From Chromatiales bacterium (lineage in GTDB: Bacteria; Pseudomonadota; Gammaproteobacteria; Chromatiales; Chromatiaceae): a DNA stretch of 60,247 nt. Shown one piece after another: positions 21,713 through 30,863 of the stretch (its first letter is position 1; every line of letters starts with the position of its first letter). A program made the translations under genes and the position numbers. The notes beneath the pieces are model-generated. The model had not been told where the DNA came from and did not search any database. It was given only the letters and a program-made list of their open reading frames with translations. The stretch is taken from assembly GCA_024762475.1 (NCBI GenBank), contig JANTHJ010000008.1:1-60247 (forward strand), in the 5' to 3' direction.

Positions 21713-22873
21713 ATGCGTATTGCCATCGTAGCCGCCGAGCCGTCGGGCGATCAGCTGGGGGCGGGTTTGATGCGCGCGCTGCGCGAGCGTCTGCCGGATG
21801 TACCCTTCGAGGGTATTGGCGGCGCCCGGATGCAGGCGGTGGGCATGCAGTCGCTGGCCCCCATGGAGACCCTGTCGGTGATGGGGCTGGTGGAGGTGCT
21901 GGCTCACCTGCCAGGCCTGCTGCGCCTGCGACGCTCATTGCTGGCGCGCTGGCTTGCCGATCCGCCGGAGCTGTTCATCGGCATCGATGCCCCCGACTTC
22001 AACTTTCCCGTCGAGCGTCGGCTGCGGGCGGCCGGGGTGGCCACGGTGCACTATGTCAGTCCCACGGTCTGGGCATGGCGCGAAGGTCGCGTGCAGACCG
22101 TTCGCGAGTCTACCGATCTGCTGTTGAGCATCTTTCCGTTCGAGCCCGAGTTCCTCGAGAGCAGGGGCGCACATGCCGTCTATGTGGGGCATCGGCTGGC
22201 CGCAGAGATGCCGCTGGAACCCGATCGGCAAGGGGCGCGTCAGGCCCTGGGTTTGGGACCAGAGGAGCCCGTGCTCGCGGTGCTGCCCGGCAGTCGCAAG
22301 GGCGAGGTAGAGCGCCTGGCGCGCCCCTTTCTGCAGAGCGCCAGCGCCTGTGCCGAGCAGCTGCCCGGCCTGCGGGTGGTCACACCGCTGGTGAACGAAG
22401 ACCTCCGCTTGCTATGGCGCGCAGAGTGCGCCCGGTACGCCCCCGACCTCGAGGTGATCGAGGCGATGCAGGACAGTCGCAGCGCGCTGGCGGCGGCAGA
22501 CGTGGTCCTGACCGCTTCGGGCACGGCGACCTTCGAGGCCCTGCTGAGCAAGCGGCCCATGGTCGTCGGCTACAAGCTGAATTCGCTCACCTACTGGCTG
22601 GCGCGCAGTCTGCGTCTGGTCAGCCTCGAGCATGTCGCCATGGCCAACCTGCTGGCGGGCGAGGGGCTGGCGCCCGAGTTCATCCAGGGCGCCTGCGAGC
22701 CGGAGCAGCTCGTGCCGGCCCTGATGGGCCTTTTCAGCGATCCCGAGCGGGTCGAGGCCATCCAGCGACGCTACGCAGAGGTCCATCGCGAGATGATTAT
22801 GGACACCGACCGGCGGGCCGCAGAGGCGGTGCTGGAACTGCTGGCGGAACGCGGGCTGATGGCGGCTCAGTAA
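21713..22873 (+). CDS. lpxB: Lipid-A-disaccharide synthase
   Basis: GT19 glycosyltransferase joining UDP-diacylglucosamine and lipid X at the inner membrane. The 386-aa sequence begins MRIAIVAAEPSGDQLGAGLM and contains IGIDAPDFNF, YVSPTVWAWREGR, LPGSRKGEV and the donor-site segment VLTASGTATFEALL. It ends the lpxD-fabZ-lpxA-lpxB run. In E. coli rnhB and dnaE follow; here the next gene is on the other strand and its tail overlaps lpxB by 7 bp. Confidence 0.97.
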   Translation: MRIAIVAAEPSGDQLGAGLMRALRERLPDVPFEGIGGARMQAVGMQSLAPMETLSVMGLVEVLAHLPGLLRLRRSLLARWLADPPELFIGIDAPDFNFPVERRLRAAGVATVHYVSPTVWAWREGRVQTVRESTDLLLSIFPFEPEFLESRGAHAVYVGHRLAAEMPLEPDRQGARQALGLGPEEPVLAVLPGSRKGEVERLARPFLQSASACAEQLPGLRVVTPLVNEDLRLLWRAECARYAPDLEVIEAMQDSRSALAAADVVLTASGTATFEALLSKRPMVVGYKLNSLTYWLARSLRLVSLEHVAMANLLAGEGLAPEFIQGACEPEQLVPALMGLFSDPERVEAIQRRYAEVHREMIMDTDRRAAEAVLELLAERGLMAAQ

Positions 22874-23445
22874 GTTCCCTCGAACGACTCGGTCGTATAG
22901 CGCCATACCCGAATGCGGTCGTCCCAGTAGTCCGCCGGCAGCCCCGCCTTCAGTTTCAGGTGCGCCAGGAACTGGGCGGGATCGGGCAGCTGCTCCCATA
23001 CCGATGGCAGGAAGGTCCCGCGGTGGCCCAGTGGACCCTCCAGGATGAGTCCGTCCACCCCAGGGCGAATCTTCCGCAGCAGGTCCTGCTGGCCGGTGAA
23101 ATCGATTGGCTCCGGCTCGCTGAGCACCGAGATGTCGATGGTCAGGTCGGCGGTCTCGCTCGCCCGCAACGGCGGAAAGCGCGGATCGCGGAAGGCCGCG
23201 GCGAAGGCATTCTCCGCCACGTCCTCGATGAGTGTCTGGACTGGCTCCAGATGACCGATGCAGCCGCGAAGCTGCCCCTGCCGGTTGAGGGTGACGAAGC
23301 AGGCCCGCCGCGCCTGCAGCTTCTCCGGGAACTGCCGCGGGTCCATACGCAACGGTGAACCCTGCTCGAGCCCATGCGCGATGGAGCGCCGCGCGACTTC
23401 CAGCATCTGTTCACGCTCTTGCGTGTTGTACTCAGTGGAAGACAT
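22867..23445 (-). CDS. amrA: AmmeMemoRadiSam system protein A (AMMECR1 family)
   Basis: A 192-aa AMMECR1-domain protein. Diagnostic are ACFVTLNRQGQLRGCIGHLEP-type residues around the invariant LRGCIGH, the RDPRFPPLRASE segment, and PADYWDD near the end. The function of bacterial AMMECR1 proteins is not established. The start at 23445 (MSSTEYNTQEREQML) is preferred; in-frame ATGs at 23454 and 23466 lie further inside amrB. It overlaps the 3' end of amrB, so the two are coupled, and its own tail overlaps lpxB. Confidence 0.9.
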   Translation of the reverse strand: MSSTEYNTQEREQMLEVARRSIAHGLEQGSPLRMDPRQFPEKLQARRACFVTLNRQGQLRGCIGHLEPVQTLIEDVAENAFAAAFRDPRFPPLRASETADLTIDISVLSEPEPIDFTGQQDLLRKIRPGVDGLILEGPLGHRGTFLPSVWEQLPDPAQFLAHLKLKAGLPADYWDDRIRVWRYTTESFEGTY

Positions 23446-24217
23446 AGGCGCCATACCCCACGACACGGTCCTTGGGTCCGGCGGTATCGCCGGAGTTGCG
23501 CAGGTCCACGGTCTCTGCCGTCAGGTCGTGTTCCCGGGCGGCCAGCAACAGGCCGCGAATCGGGTTGCGGCCGCAGGCATCGCCGTAGTCGATGTGCGGA
23601 TCGAGCGACTCGATATGGGCGGTCGTGACCCGGTCGCGCTGCACGGCCGTGTTGTAGTCGTGGTAATGGCTGAGGTCGGAACTCACCACAATCAGGGTCT
23701 CGTCCCCGCCCCATAGCAGATCGAGTAACTGGGCGACCTCCTCGGGCGTGGCCTCGCCGACGATGAACGGTACCAGCTCGAACGATCCCAGGGTGCGCTG
23801 CAGGAAGGGCAGTTGCACCTCCAGCGCATGCTCCCCGTCGAAGGCCTCGTCGAGATAGCCGACCTGGGGCAGCTGGGTGGCGGCCTTCACGGCCTCAGTG
23901 TCCACTGGGACGTCGCCCAGGGGTGTATGAAACACGTCGGCGGTGGGCGCGGCGATTCCCCGGAAGGCCACACGATGAGATGGGGCCAGCACCACCACCC
24001 GCTCGATGCGGTCGGCCACCGGGCGCAGCGCCGCATAGGCACTGGCCGCCACCGGGCCCGAGTAGACATAGCCGGCGTGGGGCGCGATCAGTGCCTTGGG
24101 CGGCGCGGCGACGGCCGGATGGGCCTGTTGCAGCATTTGATCCACCTCCTGCTGCAGCAGGGCGGGCTCTGCCGGGTAGAACATCCCGGCGACATTGGGC
24201 ATTTGTATGCGATGCAC
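23432..24217 (-). CDS. amrB: AmmeMemoRadiSam system protein B (MEMO1 family)
   Basis: A 261-aa MEMO-family protein related to human MEMO1 and extradiol dioxygenase folds. Typical segments are VAGMFYPAEP, ALIAPHAGYVYSGPVAA, VLAPSHRVAF, and the histidine-bearing SSDLSHYHDY. Whether it binds a metal here is unknown. The start is set by the sequence: GGAGG (complement of 24226-24230) lies 8 nt before the GTG at 24217, whereas the alternative TTG at 24232 lies upstream of that site. It is divergent from amrS. Confidence 0.92.
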   Translation of the reverse strand: MHRIQMPNVAGMFYPAEPALLQQEVDQMLQQAHPAVAAPPKALIAPHAGYVYSGPVAASAYAALRPVADRIERVVVLAPSHRVAFRGIAAPTADVFHTPLGDVPVDTEAVKAATQLPQVGYLDEAFDGEHALEVQLPFLQRTLGSFELVPFIVGEATPEEVAQLLDLLWGGDETLIVVSSDLSHYHDYNTAVQRDRVTTAHIESLDPHIDYGDACGRNPIRGLLLAAREHDLTAETVDLRNSGDTAGPKDRVVGYGAYVFH

Positions 24218-24277
24218 CTTGTAATCCTCCAAATCGTATCCATAAAGTACATAGGTGCATTTTGACGAGATTCAATC

Positions 24278-25372
24278 ATGAGCGACGTTCCAATCATTCG
24301 TGACCCTTCCGTGGTCCCCACCAAGTACTGGCACAAGCTCGACGATGGTCGGGTGCAGTGCGATGTCTGTCCGCGCGAATGCAAGCTGCACGAGGGCCAG
24401 CGGGGGCTCTGTTTCGTGCGCGGCTGCCTGGACGGGCAGATCGTTCTCACCACCTACGGGCGGTCCAGCGGCTTCGTTATCGACCCGATCGAGAAAAAGC
24501 CCCTGAACCATTTCCTGCCGGGGACGCCGGTGTTCTCCTTCGGTACCGCCGGCTGCAACCTGGCCTGCAAGTTCTGCCAGAACTGGGACATGAGCAAGTC
24601 GCGGGAGATGGATACCCTGGCCGACCAGGCCTCGCCCGAGGCCATCGCCCGGGTGGCCGAGGAGACCGGCTGCCGCAGCGTGGCCTATACCTACAACGAC
24701 CCGGTAATCTTTCTCGAGTATGCGGTGGACGTGGCCAAGGCCTGTCACGAGCGGGACATCAAGTCGGTGGCTGTGACCGCCGGCTATATCTCACCGGGGG
24801 CGCGCGAGGACTTCTTTGCCCACATGGATGCGGCCAATGTCGACCTCAAGGGTTTCACCGAGAGCTTCTATCACAAGATCTGCGGTGGCCATCTGCAACC
24901 GGTGCTGGACACCCTGGTCTATCTCAAGCAAGAGACCGATGTCTGGTTCGAGACTACCACCCTGCTGATCCCGGGCGAGAACGACTCCGAGGAAGAGATC
25001 GACGAGATGACCCGCTGGGTCGTGGAGAACCTCGGGCCGGACGTGCCGATGCACTTCACCGCCTTCCATCCGGATTACAAGATGCTCGATCACCCGCCGA
25101 CTCCGCCGGAGACATTGATTCGGGCCCGCGAGATTGCACTGCGCAATGGCGTGCACTATGCGTACACGGGCAATGTGCACGACAAGGCAGGGCAGAGCAC
25201 CTGGTGCCCGAACTGCGGGGGCCTGGTGATCGAGCGCGACTGGTATGTGCTCGGCGAGTGGCATCTGGATGCCGAGGGGCACTGTGCCCACTGCGGTCAG
25301 CCGATCGCCGGCGTGTTCGATTCTCAGCCGGGGACCTGGGGGCCACAGCGGCAGGTGGTGCGCATGTCCTGA
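24278..25372 (+). CDS. amrS: AmmeMemoRadiSam system radical SAM enzyme
   Basis: A 364-aa radical SAM protein related to pyruvate formate-lyase activating enzymes. The 4Fe-4S/SAM motif CNLACKFC is at residues 93-100. An additional N-terminal cysteine set (C28, C31, C35, C45, C50) and a C-terminal zinc-ribbon-like pair (WCPNCGG and CAHCGQ) suggest further metal sites. The substrate is unknown. It faces away from amrB-amrA across a 60-bp gap that must hold both promoters; the three proteins define the AmmeMemoRadiSam association. Confidence 0.93.
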   Translation: MSDVPIIRDPSVVPTKYWHKLDDGRVQCDVCPRECKLHEGQRGLCFVRGCLDGQIVLTTYGRSSGFVIDPIEKKPLNHFLPGTPVFSFGTAGCNLACKFCQNWDMSKSREMDTLADQASPEAIARVAEETGCRSVAYTYNDPVIFLEYAVDVAKACHERDIKSVAVTAGYISPGAREDFFAHMDAANVDLKGFTESFYHKICGGHLQPVLDTLVYLKQETDVWFETTTLLIPGENDSEEEIDEMTRWVVENLGPDVPMHFTAFHPDYKMLDHPPTPPETLIRAREIALRNGVHYAYTGNVHDKAGQSTWCPNCGGLVIERDWYVLGEWHLDAEGHCAHCGQPIAGVFDSQPGTWGPQRQVVRMS

Positions 25373-25398
25373 GCCGCACCCCGCGTTCTCTGAAGGGT

Positions 25399-26892
25399 TC
25401 AGCCGCCGCCTGCCGGGATTTTGAACAGCGCTTCGTTGATCAGGAAGTGCGCCCAGATGCTGGCGGCATAGCCCAGGGCGATGGCCCAGGTCCATTTCAG
25501 ATGGGCGAAAAAGGTGTAGATGCCACGCGCCTGTCCCATGACCGCAACGCCAGCGGCCGAGCCGATCGACAGTAGCGAACCGCCGACGCCGGCGGTGAGC
25601 GTTACCAGCATCCACTGCCCATGGGACATCTCGGGGTTCATCGAGAGCACGGCGAACATCACCGGGATGTTGTCGACGATGGAGGAGAGCACACCAACCA
25701 GAATATTGGCGTTGGTCGCTCCCAGATCGGTGTACATGAGTTCCGAGGCCAGGGACAGGTAACCGAGGGTGCCCAGGCCGCCGACGCACAGGATGATGCC
25801 GTAGAAGAACATCAGGGTATCCCATTCGGCCCGCTCCATGGCACGGAAGATGTTGAAGTGGGTGTCGCCGCGGTCCGGGCCTGCGCCGGCCGCCGGCTCG
25901 CCCTCGATCTCCATGCCCTGCTCACCGAGGTGTTTGCGATCTTCGATGGCCGAACCGCGACGCTTGAGGTAATAGCCGTAGAATTTGAGGAAGCCCAGGC
26001 CGGTCATCATGCCCAGCACCGGCGGCAGGTGGAGGAAGTTGTGCGCCGACACCGCCATCACGATGGTGAGGATGAACAGGCCGACCACCACCATGGCGCC
26101 GTGTTTCAGGGGAGGCGAGCCTTCTTTGATCGGGTCTGGCTTCTCGCTCGATACGGCAAACGACATGATGGTCGCTGGCACCAGCCAGTTGACCGCCGAG
26201 GGGACGAACAGGTCGAAGAACTCGTGGAAGGAGATGACGCCCTTCTGCCAGACCATCAGAGTCGTAATGTCACCGAAGGGCGAGAAGGCCCCCCCGGCAT
26301 TGGCCGCCACAACGATGTTGATACAGGCCACCACCACGAAGCGGGTGTTGGTGCCCCCCACCGCCATGGCGACCGTCGCCATGAGCAGAGCGGTGGTCAG
26401 GTTGTCCGCCACCGGCGAGATGAAGAACGCCAGCAGCCCGGTCAGCCAGTAGATGGTGCGCAGGGAGAATCCCCGCGAAACCAGCCAGATGCGCAGGCTG
26501 TCGAAGACCCCGCGCTCTTCCATGGTGTTGATGTAGGTCATCGCTGCCAGCAGGAACAGGAACAGTTCCGCGAACTCCAGCAGGTTGTCTTTCACCGCCT
26601 CTTCAGCGGTATGGGTATCGCCATGCTGCGCAAAGACGATGGCCACTAGGGCCCAGATGATGCCGGCCGCCACGATCACCGGCTTGGATTTGCGCAGATG
26701 CAGCGATTCTTCGCCGATCACCAGGGCATAGGCCAGGACGAACAGGAAGAGAGAGAGGTAGCCGGCCCAATGGTTGGTAAAGCTCAGGGCCTCACCAGCC
26801 GAAGCCAACGCCATCCCGGGTAGCAGCAGGGTCAGCAGCGTCCCCGCGACGTACAGCAGAGCCTGTTTCTTGTTATCGATTGCGTGGCGCAT
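25399..26892 (-). CDS. nhaD: Na+/H+ antiporter NhaD
   Basis: A 497-aa inner-membrane antiporter of the ion-transporter superfamily, exchanging sodium for protons and supporting sodium and alkali tolerance. About 12-13 hydrophobic segments are visible, with the conserved motifs FFISPVADNLTTALLMAT, ANAGGAFSPFGDITTLMVW and SSIVDNIPVMFAVLSM. The start at 26892 (MRHAIDNKKQALLY) follows a GAGGAA site; the extra in-frame 29 residues upstream are not hydrophobic or conserved. It converges with amrS, 26 bp apart. Confidence 0.95.
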   Translation of the reverse strand: MRHAIDNKKQALLYVAGTLLTLLLPGMALASAGEALSFTNHWAGYLSLFLFVLAYALVIGEESLHLRKSKPVIVAAGIIWALVAIVFAQHGDTHTAEEAVKDNLLEFAELFLFLLAAMTYINTMEERGVFDSLRIWLVSRGFSLRTIYWLTGLLAFFISPVADNLTTALLMATVAMAVGGTNTRFVVVACINIVVAANAGGAFSPFGDITTLMVWQKGVISFHEFFDLFVPSAVNWLVPATIMSFAVSSEKPDPIKEGSPPLKHGAMVVVGLFILTIVMAVSAHNFLHLPPVLGMMTGLGFLKFYGYYLKRRGSAIEDRKHLGEQGMEIEGEPAAGAGPDRGDTHFNIFRAMERAEWDTLMFFYGIILCVGGLGTLGYLSLASELMYTDLGATNANILVGVLSSIVDNIPVMFAVLSMNPEMSHGQWMLVTLTAGVGGSLLSIGSAAGVAVMGQARGIYTFFAHLKWTWAIALGYAASIWAHFLINEALFKIPAGGG

Positions 26893-27148
26893 ATCGGTTC
26901 CTCGTCGTAACAGATCCATTTGTCGAAGCCAGCCCCGCCAGCCTCGATCGCCGCCGCAGCCGATAGGAATTCGGTTCACATCATAGCAACGGCCCGGGGG
27001 CGCTGGCAGGTAATTCGAATGCCAGACTTAACGGCGGGGGCGAATCGGACTTTAATTTCCCTTCGCCCGCATGTTCCAGTCGGGTGACGTCGTTCACCTG
27101 GCCGGCTACACTTCGTCGTTTTCCAGACCTGCCGGGGTGGGTTGAAAC

Positions 27149-27730
27149 ATGAGACTGTGCGATCGAGACATCATTGCCGCGCTGGATGAAGGCCGGATTG
27201 CTATCGCGCCGCGGCCGGGCGACGACAGGATCAGCGGGGTCAGCGTGGACCTGCGCCTGGGTAACCGGTTTCGCGTCTTCAGTTCGCACCAGACCCCTTA
27301 TATCGATCTCTCCGGATCGCGGGCAGACGTGGATCAGGCGGTCGAAAAGGTGATGAGCGACGAGATACAGCTGTCCGACGGCGAGCGCTTTGTCCTGCAT
27401 CCCGGAGAACTGGCACTCGGGATTACGCTGGAGTCGATCACGTTGCCGGACAATCTGGTCGGGTGGCTCGACGGTCGCTCCAGCCTGGCGCGTCTGGGGC
27501 TGATGGTGCATGTCACTGCGCATCGCATCGACCCGGGCTGGAGCGGCAATATCGTGCTGGAGTTCTTCAACTCGGGGAAACTGCCCCTAGCCCTGCGCCC
27601 GGGGATGGCGATTGGTGCGATGAGCTTCGAGACCCTGACCGGACCGGCTGAGCGCCCCTATGTGAAGCGTGAGGATGCCAAGTACCGGGACCAGTCCGGC
27701 CCGGTGGCCAGCCGTATCAGTCAGGACTAG
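27149..27730 (+). CDS. dcd: dCTP deaminase
   Basis: Homotrimeric enzyme converting dCTP to dUTP for dTTP synthesis. The 193-aa length equals E. coli Dcd. Conserved features are [27 protein letters not shown], the nucleotide-binding [13 protein letters not shown] and the catalytic-glutamate segment [14 protein letters not shown]. The gene ends naturally (VASRISQD) and its TAG stop is the outermost triplet of the palindromic element that follows. Confidence 0.97.
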   Translation: MRLCDRDIIAALDEGRIAIAPRPGDDRISGVSVDLRLGNRFRVFSSHQTPYIDLSGSRADVDQAVEKVMSDEIQLSDGERFVLHPGELALGITLESITLPDNLVGWLDGRSSLARLGLMVHVTAHRIDPGWSGNIVLEFFNSGKLPLALRPGMAIGAMSFETLTGPAERPYVKREDAKYRDQSGPVASRISQD

Positions 27731-27894
27731 GAGCCTGTCGGACTTGACCGTTTGAAGCGAAAATTCGTGGGAGCGAATCAAATGGGCCTATCGAAATGAG
27801 GAGAATAGCCGGCCTATTTAACGAATTCGATAGGTTCAGTTGATCGCTATCCACGGATTTGCAGCCAAATAGTGTTGAGTCCGACAGGCTCCTA
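27728..27894. repeat. 167-bp near-palindromic element between dcd and purN
   Basis: Perfect 17-bp terminal inverted repeats (27728-27744 and 27878-27894, TAGGAGCCTGTCGGACT) bound the element. The match continues inward imperfectly along both arms: TTCGTGG at 27765-27771 with CCACGGA at 27851-27857, CCTATCGAA at 27787-27795 with TTCGATAGG at 27827-27835, and TAGCCGGCCTA at the centre. The whole element could fold into one long hairpin. It has no coding capacity. It resembles a MITE or the fused ends of an insertion sequence; the parent element is not identified. It may serve as a bidirectional terminator for the convergent genes. Confidence 0.85.
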
Positions 27895-28548
27895 GGCCGG
27901 CCAGCGGACCGACTCGGTCAGTAGATCCCCATCCAGCAGCACGCCTTTCTCCGGGTCGAAGCGCAGCCTCCCCTCGGCGAACCACTGGATCACGGTCGGG
28001 TAGATGCGGTGCTCCTGCTCCAGCACGCGTGCCGCCAGTGTCTGTTCGTCGTCGCCAGGCAGCACCGGCACCTCGGCCTGCAGCACGACCGGACCGCCGT
28101 CCAGTTCCTCGGTCACGAAATGCACCGACGCGCCGTGATGCGTGTGTCCGGCCTCCAGCGCGCGGCGATGGGTGTGCAGGCCCTGGAAGCGGGGCAGCAG
28201 CGACGGGTGGATATTGAGCATGCGCCCCTTGTAGTGAGCGACGAACTCCTCGGTGAGGATACGCATGAAGCCGGCGAGCACGACCAGGTCCGGTGCATAG
28301 CGGTCGATATGGGCCATCAGTTCGCGCTCGAACCCCTCCCGCTCGGCAAAGGCGGTATGGTCGACCACCTCGGCGGGGATGCCGGCCCGGCGCGCCCGTT
28401 CCAGGCCGAAGGCGTCGGGCCGGTTGCTGATCACTGCCGCTACTTCGGCGTCGATGCGGCCCTCGCGACAGGCATCGATAATCGCCTGCAGGTTGCTGCC
28501 GCTGCCGGAGATCAGGACCACCAGGCGCAGTTTCGGGCGTTCGCTCAT
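27892..28548 (-). CDS. purN: Phosphoribosylglycinamide formyltransferase
   Basis: Folate-dependent GAR transformylase of purine synthesis. The 218-aa protein shows [16 protein letters not shown], the catalytic segment [20 protein letters not shown] and the [15 protein letters not shown] motif with the catalytic aspartate. Its start overlaps the purM stop by ATGA. Its TAG stop coincides with the outer edge of the 167-bp palindrome. Confidence 0.97.
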   Translation of the reverse strand: MSERPKLRLVVLISGSGSNLQAIIDACREGRIDAEVAAVISNRPDAFGLERARRAGIPAEVVDHTAFAEREGFERELMAHIDRYAPDLVVLAGFMRILTEEFVAHYKGRMLNIHPSLLPRFQGLHTHRRALEAGHTHHGASVHFVTEELDGGPVVLQAEVPVLPGDDEQTLAARVLEQEHRIYPTVIQWFAEGRLRFDPEKGVLLDGDLLTESVRWPA

Positions 28549-29603
28549 GGGCGATAGCGGACCCGGGGAGCCGGGTCGTCCGACGGCTCGATCTGCCCCA
28601 GCGGGATCACGGTCTCGCCGGCGTCACGCAGCAGGGCGGTGGCCTGCTCGGCAGCGCCCTCCGGCAGGCAGACCACCATCCCGACACCGCAGTTGAAGGT
28701 GCGCAGCATCTCCTCGGGCGCGATATTCCCCTGGTCGCGAATCCATTCGAAGACCGGCGGCAACTGCCAGGCGCCGAGATCGATCACCGCCTCGCTGCCG
28801 GCCGGCAGGACCCGCGGCAGGTTTTCCGTCAGGCCGCCGCCGGTGATATGGGCGAGGGCATGGGCCTCCACCGACCTCAGCAGGGACAGCAGTGGCTTGA
28901 CGTAGATGCGGGTAGGCGCCAGCAGGGCCTCGCCCAGCGAGCGGCCGTCCAGCTCTGCGGCGAGATCTGCGCCGCTGACCTCGATCACCTTGCGGATCAG
29001 GGAATAGCCATTGGAGTGCGGGCCCGACGAGGCCAGGCCCAGCAGCACGTCGCCAATCTGCACGCGGTCCGGTTGCAGGATCTGCGCCTTCTCCACGATG
29101 CCGACCGCAAATCCGGCCAGATCGTACTCCTCGCCGTCATACATGCCCGGCATCTCGGCGGTCTCGCCGCCGGTAAGGGCGCAACCGGCCAGTTCGCAGC
29201 CGCGCGCGATCCCGCTCACCACATCGGTGGCGATGTCCAAATCCAGGTGGCCGGTGGCGTAGTAGTCGAGGAAGAACAAGGGTTCGGCCCCGGTGACCAC
29301 GATGTCGTTCACGCACATCGCCACCAGGTCGATGCCGATACTGTCGTGCCGGCCCAGCTGGAGTGCCAGTTTCAGCTTGGTGCCGACGCCGTCGGTGCCC
29401 GATACCAGCACCGGCGCATCGAACCCCTGGGGCAGTTCGAACAAGGCACCGAAGCCCCCCAGGCCGGTCAGCACGCCGGGGCGGAAGGTCCTGCTGACGA
29501 TCGGCTTGATCCGCTCGATCAATGCGTTGCCGGCGTCGATATCGACGCCCGCCTGGGCATAGTCGAGGCCGGAGGATGGCGCGGTGGGCTTGTTGTCGCT
29601 CAA
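28545..29603 (-). CDS. purM: Phosphoribosylformylglycinamidine cyclo-ligase
   Basis: AIR synthetase, fifth step of purine synthesis. The 352-aa protein contains [30 protein letters not shown], the ATP/metal segment [11 protein letters not shown] and [17 protein letters not shown] place the start at the TTG at 29603 (reading [14 protein letters not shown]) because a GGAGA site precedes it closely and the longer in-frame reading is unlike PurM. The adjacent divergent gene begins about 160 bp away. Confidence 0.95.
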   Translation of the reverse strand: MSDNKPTAPSSGLDYAQAGVDIDAGNALIERIKPIVSRTFRPGVLTGLGGFGALFELPQGFDAPVLVSGTDGVGTKLKLALQLGRHDSIGIDLVAMCVNDIVVTGAEPLFFLDYYATGHLDLDIATDVVSGIARGCELAGCALTGGETAEMPGMYDGEEYDLAGFAVGIVEKAQILQPDRVQIGDVLLGLASSGPHSNGYSLIRKVIEVSGADLAAELDGRSLGEALLAPTRIYVKPLLSLLRSVEAHALAHITGGGLTENLPRVLPAGSEAVIDLGAWQLPPVFEWIRDQGNIAPEEMLRTFNCGVGMVVCLPEGAAEQATALLRDAGETVIPLGQIEPSDDPAPRVRYRP

Positions 29604-29765
29604 GGGATTCTCCGCTCGAAGGGTAGGGGCAGTCGGGGCGGCGATTTTACCCCGTGCCGCGAGGCGCCGCATCTTGTAGCGTTCCTGCGGTCCGGCCCGC
29701 TCACACCGTCGTGGACGTCGGGGACGTTTCTTGCCACCGGGCGAGGCCTGTTACACTTCCGCGCC

Positions 29766-30863
29766 ATGTATCGGATGCTTTCGAAACCCTGGCTGGCCCT
29801 GCTTCTGCTCGGGCTTTTCCTGCTGTCACCGGCGTGGGGGCAGCAGTTGGACCTGTATGGCGGGCAGGCGGTGGTTCCCGATGAAGGGCCGGAGGCGCGC
29901 GCCCAGGGGCTGCGCGAGATTTTACGCAGCGTCGTGATCAAGCTGACCGGCAGCCGTTCGGTACGGGAGGCCCCGGCCCTGGACTCTGTATTGCAGCAGG
30001 CGCCGTCTCTGGTCCAGCAGTTCCGCTATCGTCGCTCATCTGGATCGAGCAGTGGGGCTGGAGAGGTGCTGGTTCTGCAGGCACGCTTCGATCCGCAGGC
30101 CCTGAATCGACTGCTGGAGTCGAAGGGGATCGCCACATGGCGCGGCCGGCGCCCACGCGTACTGCTGTGGCTTGCCGAGCAGCAGGGGGTGCGGCGCGTC
30201 CTGCTCGACCCCTCCGAGGACCCCGCGGTTGCCGGCGTTTTGCGCGAGACCGCCACTGCCCGCGGCATACCGCTGGAACTACCGCTGCTGGATCTTCAGG
30301 ACCAGTCCGCGATCAGCGCGGCCGACCTGTGGGCGGATTACGGTGCGGCCATCCGCGAGGCCTCCGCCCGCTATTCCCACGACCTGATACTGGTGGGGCG
30401 GCTACGCCGATTCGATGACGGGCGCTGGTCCGCCGACTGGAGTCTGTGGAAAGGAGACAGTGCCACCACCTTCTCGGTGCAGGGAGAGGACCGCGCGTCG
30501 GTGCTCAGGGCAGGACTCGAAGCGGCCCAGGAACGCCTGTCCGCACAATACCGTTCGCGCAGCACCGTGGCGGCCAACGCTGTCCTGGTCCGGATAGAGA
30601 GCGTCGATTCGCTGTCGGCGTACGGGCGGATCAGGCAATGGTTGCAGCAGGCCGCCACCTTGCGCGGCGTTCGCCTGCGTGCGGCAGACGGGCTTGCGAT
30701 CGTGTTGGCGCTGCCCGGCGAGGATCCGGCGGGCATGCTGGCCGACCTCGACGAGTCGCTATTGCTGCGGCGACTGCCCGACCATGGCGAGCCGTCCGGC
30801 GACAGCAAAGGGCTGGAAACCGACCCGGTAGTGCGTACCTATACCTATGCAGGGGGAACCTGA
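29766..30863 (+). CDS. DUF2066 domain-containing exported protein
   Basis: A 365-aa protein with a signal peptide (hydrophobic core ALLLLGLFLLSPAWG, predicted cleavage near residue 25). It matches DUF2066 proteins, which in gammaproteobacteria are conserved between purM/purN and a PerM-like permease plus hda, as here. The family has no assigned function; the mature part shows no catalytic motif that I recognise. Its stop overlaps the next start (TGATG). The in-frame reading upstream runs antisense through purM and is rejected. Confidence 0.85.
   Translation: MYRMLSKPWLALLLLGLFLLSPAWGQQLDLYGGQAVVPDEGPEARAQGLREILRSVVIKLTGSRSVREAPALDSVLQQAPSLVQQFRYRRSSGSSSGAGEVLVLQARFDPQALNRLLESKGIATWRGRRPRVLLWLAEQQGVRRVLLDPSEDPAVAGVLRETATARGIPLELPLLDLQDQSAISAADLWADYGAAIREASARYSHDLILVGRLRRFDDGRWSADWSLWKGDSATTFSVQGEDRASVLRAGLEAAQERLSAQYRSRSTVAANAVLVRIESVDSLSAYGRIRQWLQQAATLRGVRLRAADGLAIVLALPGEDPAGMLADLDESLLLRRLPDHGEPSGDSKGLETDPVVRTYTYAGGT

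Noticed and set aside
24218-24232. TTG start at 24232 for amrB, five codons upstream of the chosen GTG
   Set aside because: GGAGG at 24226-24230 lies between this TTG and the GTG at 24217, with 8-nt spacing to the GTG; it fits that start and would be inside the coding region for the TTG.
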